Shown here piece by piece: positions 38,924-50,600 of a stretch of 64,000 bases of DNA. The DNA is from Sordaria brevicollis. Its lineage: Eukaryota; Ascomycota; Sordariomycetes; Sordariales; Sordariaceae. Numbering within the stretch: the stretch's first letter is position 1; each line of letters starts with the position of its first letter. The position numbers and the translations under genes were made by a program. The DNA lies in NCBI GenBank assembly GCA_033439795.1, contig JAUTDP010000007.1, positions 1,054,001 through 1,118,000 on the forward strand, in the 5' to 3' direction. The notes below the pieces were generated by a model. The model was given only the letters and a program-made list of their open reading frames with translations. It was not told where the DNA came from and did no database searches.

Positions 38924-41255
38924 ATGGGCGACGTGCGAGATCAAACCACTCCTTCAGAGTCCACAGGGTCCATGGAGTCTTCTACGAGGCCATGTATGGC
39001 ACCCGACTCGCCACTAGCTACCGCCAATACAGCTTCAGGCCAAACAGGCTCCGAAAGTGCAGTCATGTGCCGTCCGGCAGGCTTTCAACAGCAGCAGCAA
39101 CAGCAACAGCAACATCATAGCAACGGGACCCATGTCATCCCTGCAAAGGATACACCGTCACACCATGGAGCTGGCCGGGCAGGGCCGTTCAGTATGGGGT
39201 TTATGGCCAGTGCTCTTCCTCAACAGCAATACCGTCCGTCGCCGTACATCCCCGGCCACCAGCCAGGCTTCAACTCCTTCTCTGGCCCAGGTCATCTGAC
39301 TAGCCAGATGACGATGCCTCATTATGGCACTCAAGGGAGCACACCTGGATGGATGGGTAACCAGCAGCAGTACTATATGTCACAGCATACGGGACAGTAC
39401 TATGGGCAACCCATTTCGCCATCTCCCCAGGTTAGCCTACCTCATAGAGCCGAATATGGCTACCCTTCCAGCGCTATCATTGTTGGCCAGCAGCCGCATA
39501 CGAATTCGGCCTACTTTTACCAACCGGGAGGTTTTCCCACTGGACAGACGGCTCAAGCCCATGGGCAGGCGATGCCGGGGATTTATGCGACATCGACACC
39601 AGGTACTCAGATGGGTGTCACACGTTCGGTGCTGCCGCAACATGGAGCTCAGGGGGCTTCTACCGCTGCTCTCTTTGGGCAAAGCAACTGTAAGTCAATG
39701 GTGTTGGCTCACGCGTTTGTTGAGAGACCAATTCTGACTGCAACAGCGTCGCTGGACGAGCGCCGAAATTTGGTGCGCGGACCACCGAGGAAGCCTAGGC
39801 AGAGCGGTAAGTTTCCTTTGGACACTCTTCACGACACCCGACACGGAGGTGGTATAATGCGCTTTGTTTGTGGCAGTATGTGATGCTGAGTGCTGACGTG
39901 GCCCTTGCTATTTCCTACTTAGGACATGCCATTTGGATCGGGAACCTCCCTCCGCAGACTGACTTGATGGAACTTGTCCATCACGTTGCTAAGGAGGCAC
40001 CGGGCCTTGAGTCTGTGTTTCTCATATCAAAGAGTAACTGTGCCTTTGCCAACTTTCAAGACGAAGAAACTTGCTCTGCCGCGCAAAAGTCGCTCCACGA
40101 CTCCAAGTTCCAGTCAGTCCGACTCGTGAGCCGGCTGAGGAAGAGCACGGTGGAGGGAGCCTCTGGTATAACTGCACCCACCGGCCCAGCGGCATCCATG
40201 CCTCCGGGAAACTCGACACAAAATGCCGGTGGCCCTTGGGAAGCTGTGGGCGGTACAATGGCGAACGGCAGCAAGAAACCAGCGGTAGGGGTACCGACAA
40301 AGGACGCAAATGCGGAGGAGCCAAAAAGCAACGGCGCACTAATGCCCGACGGCATGGCAGTAGAGATGAAGGACCGGTACTTTATTCTCAAAAGTTTGAC
40401 GACGGAGGACCTTGAGCTCAGCGTGCGTACCAAGGTCTGGGCCACACAATCGCACAACGAAGAGAGGCTCAACGAAGCTTTCAAGGTAAGTTTCTCCGGC
40501 CAGAAGTCCTGAAAGTATTGCAGCTTGAGCACCCCTGACACACTGGGCAGAACGCAGATAATCTTTACCTGATTTTCTCGGCCAACAAATCCGGGGAATA
40601 TTTTGGCTACGCGCGCATGACTTCGCCCATCGATGACGACCCGGCTGCTGCCATTGAGTTCGCACCTAAGGCCCAGCCATCAAGCGAGGTTGACCTGCCC
40701 AAAGCAATTCCGACCGAAGCGACCGAGTTCGTGCCCAAGGGGCACATCATTGATGACTCGGCACGCGGTACCATCTTTTGGGAGGTGGTGAGAGAAGACG
40801 ATGGCGCGGATGGAAACTGTCAAGAACAGGACGGTGCTGCCACAGATGCCGGTCTTCAGGGGGTCTCGGAGGACGACATGGGGAGTGTCAAGAGTACGGA
40901 GACTGGCGGCGGAGAGTCCAAGGCCTGGGGAAAGCCATTCAGGCTTGAATGGATATCAACGACACGACTGCCGTTCCACCAGACCAGGGGCCTGCGCAAT
41001 GCATGGAATGCAGGGCGGGAGGTCAAAATCGCGCGAGACGGAACCGAGTTGCCCCCGCAGATAGGCAGGAAGCTTATCGGTCTCTTCAACCGAGCGCAAA
41101 ACCCGCGTTTAATACCTGCCATGGCCCGGCCTCCCCCCCTCAATACCATGGTGGCGACGACACTTCCTGGCGTATCCGCACTCCCAATGCCCGCTGCAGG
41201 TCCCATGATGGCAGGTTACCCTCCGCAGTTGCGCCCAGGTTATCATCATCCTTGA
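38924..41255 (+). CDS. YTH-domain RNA-binding protein with RRM-like segment
   Basis: Four exons, 38924..39689, 39747..39806, 39923..40485, 40551..41255; introns of 57, 116 and 65 bp have GTAAGT donors; 697 residues. YTH proteins bind N6-methyladenosine or related motifs (Mmi1, Pho92/Mrb1) and control mRNA decay or meiotic transcripts. The N-terminal 270 residues are Gln/Gly/Pro/Tyr-rich with a polyQ run. Residues ~276-350 (HAIWIGNLPPQTDLMELV.., NCAFANFQDEETCSAA) look like an RRM. The YTH fold begins at RYFILKSLTTEDLELSV, with cage tryptophan W448 in KVWATQ; SGEYFGYARM follows at 477-486, then, after ~100 extra residues, AWGKPFRLEWI (W589, W597) and VKIARDGTELPP. The tail is Pro/Met-rich. The RRM plus C-terminal YTH order is the usual fungal layout. 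The insertion inside YTH is unusual. Confidence 0.9.
39084..39113 (+). repeat. CAG/CAA repeat encoding polyglutamine
   Basis: An in-frame run of CAG and CAA codons in the N-terminal disordered part of the YTH protein, giving about nine consecutive glutamines. Confidence 0.9.
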
Positions 41256-42413
41256 GACAAATCGAGTACGACCTCTGGTCACTATCGACCATAGGACGGA
41301 ACGGGCGAGGCAGGCTCGTGAATAGTTTTGTGCTACACTTGTCGTACCAGGCACAGTACTAGACCCATATAGCTCCAACAGTTGGTTAATACTCGGTTCT
41401 CTGTTGCCAATTATAAGGCGCCTATTGTTTTGATGATGGAGGTAGTCATCCGCATGCTTACAAAGTGAATTTGTTCGGAAGCCAGGAGGAGGATGAGTCG
41501 CAAAGCGTTGCCATCAGTACCTGCATACCGTGGCCGATTTTACACAAGCGCAATCCGGAAGCTGTCCAGTACCAGCGCCAGCGCAGCATTTGATGGGAGA
41601 GTTTTGTGGTTTGAGGAACGTTGAAAAGTGCATGTCACCGCTCTGACCTCAATATCGGGCGTTACGGATATTTTCGTCATCGATGGTACTTGATACATCG
41701 CCGTATAAATGACCCAACACCTTACCATCAGTATAATGAAGTACACAAAATATTTGAGTTCCCTCCCTTTCAGCCCAGCAAGGCATTTTACACGCCCGAA
41801 GAAGAAAATGAAGGTAGAGAGGTAGTTGTCAGTGCCGAAGCAACTCAGTTGTGTCATTGAAAGAACTATCATGGATATATGGTGGATTTTCTACCCATGT
41901 TAATTTTCCCCTAGCATAGTACAGTATCTATGTGGGTAAGTGAAGGTTTGCTGTACCAGGAGGGGATTGGCTGGCGAGGTACCTTCAGGTTGAAGCTCGG
42001 TAGTGCAATTAGCCAGTCGACGCGGGCGTAAAGGGGAAGCCGGGTAGCCTATCATATCGCTAGAAACAGCTGATGTCATAACATGCACCTAGGAAGGCTA
42101 CGTACTGAATGTCTGTATGTAGTTATTGAGTAGTGCAATGAAACCTTGGCATGAAATTTACAGAACCAGCAGGGCGGTCACCTCTTGGTCCGTGCACGGC
42201 ACAACCCTGAGCGAAGCAGGTGCTGTTGGAGAGTGGAACTTTCTAGGCTGCTCCCGAAGACGTGCGAATGGCCTCGCGCTTTCTCGCACACTGCACTTGG
42301 GAATAGCCTCATTTGTCAAACAGCTTGCTCACCCACATTGTACTTTCTTTGGCAGTCGTAATCCCATGGAGCACGATTTCCCTCAAGAGAACTCCAGTGA
42401 ATCACAGTGCAAG

Positions 42414-42421
42414 TTCTAGAA
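42414..42421. promoter_or_regulatory. Heat-shock element TTCTAGAA
   Basis: Perfect inverted TTCnnGAA pair about 340 bp upstream of the Hsp30-type gene, matching the HSF binding unit. HSF normally needs three adjoining units; the third is degenerate here. Confidence 0.5.
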
Positions 42422-42465
42422 TGGCCTGGTATCTGTTCCAACCGCGCCTTCCACCTTCTGTATCT

Positions 42466-42473
42466 TTCGCGAA
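42466..42473. promoter_or_regulatory. Heat-shock element TTCGCGAA
   Basis: Second inverted TTCnnGAA pair, about 290 bp upstream of the Hsp30-type gene. Two such sites within 60 bp make heat-shock-factor control plausible. Confidence 0.5.
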
Positions 42474-42755
42474 TGTAGGAGAATGAGAGCACCACAAGGT
42501 AAGATGTGAAGCAAACAGTGCCCTCGTTCAAGTATAAATCCAGCAGGACGTCCCCTCTTTCGCCATATCGTTCTTCGTTCATCAGATCAACATCATCAAG
42601 CAAGCAAAGCAAACACTCTTCTTAACGCTCTCAACACTCTAAACCACTCTCGACGCCTTCGACTACACTCAGCATCCGCTCAGTGCAGCATCTTCGATCC
42701 CACAACATCACAACACACAAACCTCTTCATCAGACTCTCACAACTTACTGTCAAA

Positions 42756-43442
42756 ATGGCGCTCTTCCCTCGTGGTTTCTACGGCTCCTACGGCTCTGAC
42801 CCCAGCTTCACCAACCTCTTCCGCCTCCTCGACGATTTTGACACCTACACTCGCGAGGTTCAAGGAAGCGCCCCGGAGACCAGCAGCCGCCGACACGCTC
42901 AGCCCGCCCGCACCTTCAGCCCCAAGTTCGATGTCCGCGAGACCGAGCAGACATACGAGCTTCACGGCGAGCTCCCCGGCATTGAGCGTGACAACGTTCA
43001 GATCGAATTCACCGACCCTCAGACCATTGTGATCCGGGGACGGGTTGAGCGCAACTACACGGCCGGTTCCCCACCCGCTCAGGTTGCCGGCCACCTCACG
43101 GAAAAGGGCGAGCCGCATAGCCCTGCTCACCACGCTACTGTTGAGGACGATGTCGACGAGGACAACCGCTCGGTGACCACCACCGCTACCGGCGCCAACA
43201 ACCAGAACAACCAGCAAGTCGCCCAACACACAGTCGCATCTCAGACCGAAGAGCAGAAGCCCAAGGCACCTACCGAAAAGTACTGGGTCTCTGAACGCTC
43301 CGTCGGCGAGTTCTCGCGGACCTTCAGCTTCCCCGGCCGCGTCGACCAGAACGCAGTCAGTGCCTCTCTCAACAACGGAATTCTTAACATCACGGTTCCC
43401 AAGGCCAAGAAGCACGAAACCATTCGCATCGCTATTAACTAA
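42756..43442 (+). CDS. Small heat-shock protein, Hsp20/Hsp30 type
   Basis: Single exon of 228 residues. A cytosolic holdase chaperone that binds unfolding proteins in an ATP-independent way. The N-terminus (MALFPRGFYGSYGSDPSFTN) is the aromatic-rich arm used in oligomer assembly. The alpha-crystallin domain starts at SPKFDVRETEQTYELHGELP (about 55) and closes with SASLNNGILNITVPK near residue 205-219, where the usual A-x-x-x-NGVL signature reads SLNNGIL. An acidic/Gln-rich insertion of ~65 residues (about 105-170) splits the domain, as in Neurospora hsp30. The tail ends in IRIAIN, which supplies the I-x-I anchor. An intronless gene with upstream heat-shock elements fits rapid stress induction. 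Confidence 0.93.
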   Translation: MALFPRGFYGSYGSDPSFTNLFRLLDDFDTYTREVQGSAPETSSRRHAQPARTFSPKFDVRETEQTYELHGELPGIERDNVQIEFTDPQTIVIRGRVERNYTAGSPPAQVAGHLTEKGEPHSPAHHATVEDDVDEDNRSVTTTATGANNQNNQQVAQHTVASQTEEQKPKAPTEKYWVSERSVGEFSRTFSFPGRVDQNAVSASLNNGILNITVPKAKKHETIRIAIN

Positions 43443-44040
43443 GCGCAATGGGTCGGACTTCTTGTACGGAAGAGGGTCCGAAAACTTTGGAGAAGGAAAA
43501 ACGGTGTGTTGCATGACGACGGGAGCATGCACTTTAGCATTGCATTGGTATGGCGCCCTGGTTCGGTTGATTTGGAGTGTGAACGCAAACAGATTAGCAT
43601 TGTGGTTATTGTTTTCCTGCTTGTTAGCATTTGCAGCTCGAGACCATAAGGGAATGTTACAATCACAACAGGTTTCGAAGGATAAGAATAGGGCGTGGCA
43701 GTTTCAGGATCATGAACAAGCACGGTTGGTAGTATTTTTCAGGCAAGCAGTTCGATTCACCTAATAATCAAACTTGAATTTCCCAAACAAGAATAAAGTG
43801 GTCCAATTGTGCACTTAGTGATGTGACGATAAGCGTTACTCATCTAATTCTCTGCAGTCGTATGCGTCTGATTCTGACTGGTTCGTTTCGTGGCCGTAAA
43901 TGTAGTAGGGGAACAGCTAAACAGATAAGGCAGCTGGACATGGAGCACAAGTTTTCGCGGGTACTATACATCAATGAGTGCTTGCCCACATCCCATCACG
44001 GCTTCATTGATTCACATGAATGTGCCCTCATATGACTGTC
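43443..44040. other. Convergent intergenic region, Hsp30-type / LSM6
   Basis: Contains the 3' UTRs of two convergent genes. I see no further feature. Confidence 0.5.
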
Positions 44041-44502
44041 TCAATCCGCAGAGATATACATGACTGCGCAAGTGTTAGCCCATAAGAACTGCCAACGTGA
44101 AAGGGCCAAGAGAAACGCACCGTTGTTTCCGCGGACAAAGGCATCACCGTAACTCCGCTTTTTCACACCGTTGATATACTCCTCCGTCTTATCCAGGGCA
44201 ATGTTCATGTAACCGTCAACAGATTGCAGCTCGCCTATACCACCCGATGCCCCAGCTCAGGCGTCCTGTTAGTTTTCCGGATTTGGTATCGAGAAAGACA
44301 GAGAGAGAAAGAGAGAGGCGGGGGGGAAGGGAGTTGAGATGAAACAGCGATTTTACAGCCAAACGCTGCGGATGGAAAACTTTCACTGACCCTTGTAGAC
44401 AACGCCGGAGTTCAGCTTGACAGTGACGGGGTTGCCGATGATTTCGCTCAGAAAACCCGAGGGGTCTTTACCCTCCCCCTGAGAAGTGGCTCCGTTCTCC
44501 AT
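44041..44502 (-). CDS. LSM6: U6 snRNA-associated Sm-like protein LSm6
   Basis: Three exons, complement(44391..44502, 44121..44234, 44041..44063), with introns of 156 and 57 bp (GTCAGT and GTGCGT donors; TAG and CAG acceptors), both phase 1; 82 residues. Sm1 motif: FLSEIIGNPVTVKLNSGVVY, then KGELQSVDGYMNIALD; Sm2 motif: GDAFVRGNNVMYISAD. It belongs to the LSm1-7 ring (cytoplasmic mRNA decapping) and the LSm2-8 ring (nuclear U6 snRNA). The last exon is 23 bp and encodes only MYISAD after the split codon. Length and the VxYISAD ending match the family exactly. Confidence 0.95.
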
Positions 44503-45592
44503 GGCTAGTTGCTGTGATGGAACTCAGCTTCGGGCTGGGAAAATGCTGTCAGCAGTTGAATCACGAGATATCAAGCACAACAAGGGCTGGGGGAGGAGGG
44601 CGAGGGAGGGCGAGCAGCCATCTCTAAGCGTGTGGTGGGTATGGGTGGCTGACTGACCTTACTTGTGCAAGGAAATAAGTAGTGGATGAAGTGACTGTAT
44701 ATGGTGTGGGCGGAAGAGTGTGAGATGGGCGAGTTTCCTGAGTGGGACTTCAAAAAAGGCTGGTGGTCGTTGAGTGACTTGGGCACAAACCTGGAGGCAG
44801 GTACGTCTTTGGTTGTCGTGATAGGTAAATGGTGTTCTTGCACGTTTAGGGGTTTTAGTTGGTATTGATGTTAACCGTGTGAGGCCCGTACTGCAGGCGG
44901 CCCGCAGCGCCCATGGGAAGCTTTGACACACGTGCATGTCAGGTAATCGAGGCGCCAAGTTGCACCAAATGCAACTAAGAGACATTCTAGGATGACATTG
45001 TATGATGCATAAATCGTTTACAAAAATACACTAATGCTGGAGTAAGGAACGATCCCAACTTCTCCCGTCATCTGGGTTCAAGTCATAAGCATGTCACTTC
45101 CCAACAGTGGTTTCGGAATTGCTTTCCAGCCCTAATGGGAAGCGGGACGGGTACAAGGTTTCTTATTATGATTATTCCTTCTTTTTTTCCCTTTTTCTCT
45201 CCCTCCATCCTTTGACCCAAGACTTGAAAATGGCTGCAAGAACGATGATGGTGGTGAACCTTGGTTCCGTTGTTGTCGAGTACCTCAGGTTGCAGCTTGA
45301 AAACCTACCTAAGCAAACGGGCACCACTCAGATTCCATTTTGAACCTTATTCGTGTGTAAACGGATTGAGTCCAATCAAAATTCCATCTTCAATAAGCCA
45401 ACCGCGATAGGTTTACACTTCATCTGTGTCGATTTAGTCGTGTATTGCCTCGTGCCTTGGGGGCGCTGAACCGCTTGCTGATAAATATTTATTCAAGAGA
45501 GACCCTTTACCTCCCCCCATTACTTACTCCCGCATACACTTCAAGCTATTTTCCCTCGGGATTTGCCAACGATCAGCTTAAACCGTCGCACA
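44503..45592. other. Divergent intergenic region, LSM6 / nucleotidyltransferase-like gene
   Basis: About 1.1 kb holding two promoters. Short frames only, some with Ser/Pro-rich low-complexity translations. Nothing supported. Confidence 0.5.
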
Positions 45593-46957
45593 ATGGGGGG
45601 CTCATTGTTCTCCTCCGGGGACGACCCGTTACACACTCCACGCATGCCGCCCCATGTCTATCATCAGGTCAAAGCCGCATGCCACGCTGTCCTACGCTCC
45701 ATGTTCCTATGCGTTGCCACGCCCATCGAGGGCCCGGAGAAAGAGAACTATGGGGATCTCGATATTCTTGTGACCATGGAGACCGGCCTCGTCTTTCCGA
45801 CATCTCCCCAACAAGTTGTCCCCAGAGAATTAGAGGAGCTTGCGGCTGATATCAAGACGGCCTCGAACGCAGAGCGTGTCATGGTCAACCCGCACACGAG
45901 CTCGGTACATCTTGCTATTCCCTGGCCCAAACTCGATTTCCCCGTTGGAGAGAAGAGAGAGGACACGCCACTACGCTTCGTTCAGGTCGATGTCCACATC
46001 TGCAGGGACCTGGATCAGATGTTTTGGGTATGTTCGCCCTCGAGGCCCCCAGCTTTCATGTTAATATTTGAGGCACAAATCAAACTAGAATAATACTGAC
46101 AACGACCCATGGGTGGCCAGGGGCTTTTCAAGAGCGCACATGGCGACGCGTGGACTCTACTAGGGTCCATCATCCGTCCCTTTGGTTTGACCGCTGACGA
46201 TGAAGGGCTCTGGTTGAGGATTCCTGAGATTGAGAAGCTGGACCGGAAGAAGGCCAGGGTTCTTCTGACTACCGATCCCGTGGAAGTCTTGCATTTCCTT
46301 GGGATGCAAGTGGAAGGATACTGGTCGGAGCCATTTGCTACGATCGATGACATGTTTACTTACATTTCGACCTGCCGTTTTTTCGTTCAGGAATCGTCGT
46401 CCGAGTGTCTTCAGGGCAGCAGCAACAGCACCAACAAAAGAAATATGAAGACCCGCCCTATTTTCCGGAAATGGTTCGAGGACTTCCTTCCCCGCCTCCG
46501 AGTTGATGACCACTCCGAGTTGCAACGCCAGGGTGTCGTCAGCCCCAGTGACCTCCGAGTACGCGTTCGAGATGAGGCATTCCAGACTTTCTGCGTTGAG
46601 TCCACATATCGGACGCAACTGAAGGACTGGCGACTGAAAAAGGAGCCCGAGATGGTCAAGAACCTGATTAGATCAGCAATCCCAGATAACCTCGATCCGC
46701 AATTCAGGGGTAGCCTGTTAAGTGCTATCAAAAAGATTGTTATGGAGGACTCTACCGAGTTTGGAGGCCCGAGGCCCAAGACGCCCCTTCGGGATGAGGA
46801 GGGCTTCTACGACAAGGAAATGACGCGGGCCTTTGTGGAGGAGCACTGGGAGGAGATAGGCAAGATTGCTTTCAAGAAATACAGCGAGGCATATTACGCA
46901 GGGCTGCAAGCGAAGAAGCTGAAGGATGCCCAGGGGACTGCGATTCATTCGCAATGA
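45593..46957 (+). CDS. Conserved fungal protein with nucleotidyltransferase-like motifs
   Basis: Two exons, 45593..46027 and 46121..46957, with a 93-bp phase-0 intron (GTATGT donor, CCAG acceptor); 423 residues. I do not know a named function. After a helix (VKAACHAVLRSMF) comes YGDLDILV (GDLD at 54-57) and, about 75 residues later, RFVQVDVHIC. This order (G-D-x-D, then a third acidic strand) is the minimal nucleotidyltransferase active-site pattern. AHGDAWTLLGSIIRPFGLT and EGLWLRIPEIE follow and look like conserved blocks. The C-terminal half is mostly charged helix. The short gap between the two acidic strands and the absence of a neighbouring pathway gene leave the substrate open. Confidence 0.8.
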
Positions 46958-47630
46958 TTGGTACATGTGCAGTTGCGCCATGGACGAGGGCTCAAGGGAA
47001 TGGCGGTGTCGGGCGTCCGATGCATCACAATTGCGACTTGATCTCGAATAGCGGAGCGAAAGAAATTCAATATATCATCATTATTCCTCTAGGCTGATTG
47101 CTCACTCTCGCCCGTGCAGCATGCATCGCTCCACATCACCACGTGTTCGAGGTATCAGATCCCTTTACGCCATGCTATCTTCGCTAAAACAATATCTTCT
47201 GTCTGTCTGTTGATTGAGAGCCAACACAGCAAGTACTTGAACGCAGAATAGCAAGAGGGGAGAAAGCGCTACATTACTCATTTGATCGTATCACGTTATC
47301 GTTGGCCAACTCCTTCCACACATAGCAGGGAGTCTGCAAACCCTTGCACCTACCTGTACCGGTGTACGCAATATCAGCTTTCCATTATAGTTGGCCAGTC
47401 GTCCATTGACTGCCTCCTACGGATTCTCGTCGTCCCCGTCCTCCGAAATGCGGAAACCTTTTATTAAGTTGAAAGGGGTTGCCAAAGCCTCGATCGGCCA
47501 GCAAACTCATCCCCCGTAATCTTGTACGACTGACGACCCGACAAAAGGTTATCAGGGCGCCTTAAAAACAAGCCTAGGTCGAATGTGCCAGCCTTCCTCT
47601 TATCTCCCCGCTGGGTGCTTTCTGATATCA
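46958..47630. other. Convergent intergenic region
   Basis: Lies between the stop codons of the nucleotidyltransferase-like gene and the minus-strand membrane-protein gene and carries both 3' UTRs. Nothing else is seen. Confidence 0.5.
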
Positions 47631-50600
47631 TCACAACAGTCTACTGGCGGGCCTGGCCTTGCCACGCTTTCGCTCTCTGGAGGGCCTGAGCAACCCTTTG
47701 TTCAAAAGCCTTCTGCGATGTTGTCGTTTCTGCTCCAAAGTGTAATGGGACGTATCAACCTTGGTGATGTCAACGCCAGTTGCAGCATCCCACACATCGG
47801 CAAACCAATCGGTAATGTCCAGCGTGGCCTGGTTTGCAAAAACTTTCCCCCTACCTCCTGTAACCCATTGGTCAAGTTTGACCGGAATCGAATATCCCCA
47901 CACCGGATCATCGGGAGACCAGTTACAGGGCTTGCCAGAATAGCAGTATTGTGGCTTGCAGTACATGGAGCACATGGTCGATTCTCCAATGTACCACAGC
48001 GTCACAAGGAAGAGGACAAGCCCAAGCAAGGTTAGTCTGAACCTAGGTTGTCGTTGATACAGCTGGGGAAGTGGCAGGTAAACGTATGTCACTTTTGCAT
48101 GCCCAGCAGAAGAGTCATCCTGGCAGGTAGAACACACCGAGCTGGTATCTCCGTTGTGTTGGTGACCAAGGTCCTTTGCATCGGCGTGAAAAACTGATGT
48201 TTCCAGGCGCTCAATTCCCTGCTTCGCGGTTCGGATTCCGAGCAGGCCGGTCTTGAGGGATTCACTCATCCGTTTATAGACCTCGATGTCATCTTCCCCG
48301 TTTATGGATTCATTCTTGGAAGCCGCCTTGGGAACAACATTGGCCGAGTCTGTAGGACCACGGACGTGGTCCTTGGATTCGAGTAGATCAGCAAGGTCAT
48401 CCAGGGTGGAATCCTCAATTTGGTTGGTTCGATGAATTTCAAATAGATCGTCCCTCACGGTTGGAGGGTTGGCCGAATTAGCCAAGGGAAGGCGCAACTG
48501 TGAAAGGGACTTAGAGCGTCGATGCGGTCGAACCAATGATGCACGGTCACGCGTCCTGTCACCCCTAGCAGACAGAGTATGCTTTATCTTCCGAGGTGAC
48601 ATACTTCGTTTCCGACCACGGGTACGCGAAGAAGCTCTGCTATCCGTGTCACCGTTGGGAGCTTGGGTGCTTCGATGGCCTGTGATTCCCGTGTCCAGCA
48701 CATCGCTTATGGGTTTCACCGTTGCGAAATGGGACGGCACTTCCATATCTTCAATCTTGACCATGGTGGTAGATCCGGCAGAGGCGCGAGCGGATGGGAG
48801 AGATTGTCTCATAGCTTCGGCTCTGTTCGGTTTGGGAGTCTCGCTAGGCGCTTCGGGTTCCTCGTCTTCATCAAAATCCGGGGAGGGCGCACGCTGGGAG
48901 CCTCTTTCAGATTGGTTCTCCATCGGCGCAAATAAGCTCATTTCGCCCTGGATGCGTTCCGTGGGATCAGACTCTGACTGTGCTGGGTTTGGCCTGCAGC
49001 CTGAGGCTGAATCAGCTGATGGATCTCGGCGCAGTCCAGTGAAACCGACACTAGGCCTGACATCGCCTTTAACGCTGTCCAGCCTCTTTTGCCTGATTGC
49101 ACCCTTCAGTACTCGACCTCGAGTACCAGACTGGTGTTCGCCTTTCAAAAGGGCCTCTCCTGTTGATGGACGATCCTCCGTCTCCTGTGGCTGACGGCCG
49201 AATTCTTCCGAGTTTCGATCACCACGTGAATCATGACGAGCCGGACCAGCCCTTGCTTGACTCTCGTCATCACGAGCAGATTCCACCAAGTTGCCGCGAA
49301 GGCCACCATGTTCCCGAGGAGTAACGGCGGATGTTTTCATGTCGAGCGCCGATGTAGGAATTTCCTCTGGGGTCACTCGCACATCTCCGTCTCGTGTATG
49401 GCTTCTGCCGCTTGACGTGCTTCTCCGTATCGGAAGCTTGCTCAAGGTATCTGAGGTGTGCGGCGCCTCAGTTGACGCGGTCGTCTGGGCAGATTCTTTG
49501 CTGGGTTTTCGACTCAGCGCCGAGGAAGGGGGCCCAGACGGATGCTCTGGATCGTACTCGCTGATGCCATCCAGTTTGGAAACGATGGGGGTCTTGCGAA
49601 GCAGGCTTCTACTTTCTCGTGCGCGTAGCTCATCGAGTGTGGCGTTTGTACGGCTCGACTCACGGCCTCTGGTCAGTTGGTTTGACCGTATTGCTGATGG
49701 TGTCTCCTCGTCGGGGAACATGGAAGCTGCCTCCATTTCGAGGAGTCTTATCTCATCAATTTTAGGATTGCTGCGAGCCAAACTCGGGAAGGGGCCGTCG
49801 AATGTCTGAGAACCGTCGGCGGCTACGTCCACTTCCCCGTTCTTCTCGAAGCTCTTGGCCCGGTAGACACCCTCATTAGGCGGCACCGTGGCGGGTCTTG
49901 TGACAGGCTCGGCTGGCGCAGCTGTAGAGGATTGAAGAAGGGCCGAGTCGCCAATCTGTTCCCAGCTGGGAGATTCGTGTGTCGAAATAGCGCTACTAGC
50001 ATCGTTCCGCACGCCCGAGAGACGGCGAGTCAGCCAGTTGCTGCGAGAGTCAAGGCTGCTCCGACTCGTCTTACGAGCCAGACCTTTACCCATCTCGGCA
50101 AAGCTCCTAAGTTTGGACCGCGATAGGATACTGTTGGCACGTGAAGCAGGCCTTTCTGCATCTCCCTGCGCCATGGCGTGCTGACGCAATTTCTCGTCTA
50201 TGTCACTATCAGAGACATCGCCCTGGAGTAGGAGGGCGCCTGGACTGCTGGCTGACATGAAGGGTTCGTCACGCCCTGAGCCGGACGCATGGCGGTTGAA
50301 GGTTGCGGGGGGGTTCTTGTGCAGCTTATTCCTGGTGGAAGAGCTACTGCGGGTGCGCCAGGTCCGGGGGCCCGGACTTGGGGTGTTCTGCGCAGCCTCC
50401 TCGGCCTCAACTTGTTTGTAGGCGTCAGTGAGGGTGTAAGGGGTGCGTGTTTGCGAGGGCCGTTGCTGCTGGGTCGGTCGTGGAATTCTTGTGATTGCGG
50501 GCGAGGCATGCTTCGAGTCGGACGACCCAGAGCTAGCAGGACGGGATTCGGCAGCGTCACCTCGTTCGGAGGTCCCGTAGTTATCTTTGGACTTGGACCT

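Larger units (their letters stand above)
41256..42755. other. Intergenic: YTH 3' flank and small heat-shock promoter
   Basis: The right third is the promoter of the small heat-shock gene, with two heat-shock elements (listed) and a C/T/A-rich leader. The left part shows only short frames. Confidence 0.55.

Noticed and set aside
42738..43532. 264-codon frame opposite the small heat-shock gene
   Set aside because: It is antisense to a well-supported Hsp20-family gene. Its Val/Gly/Leu-rich translation is what the reverse strand of this codon usage gives.
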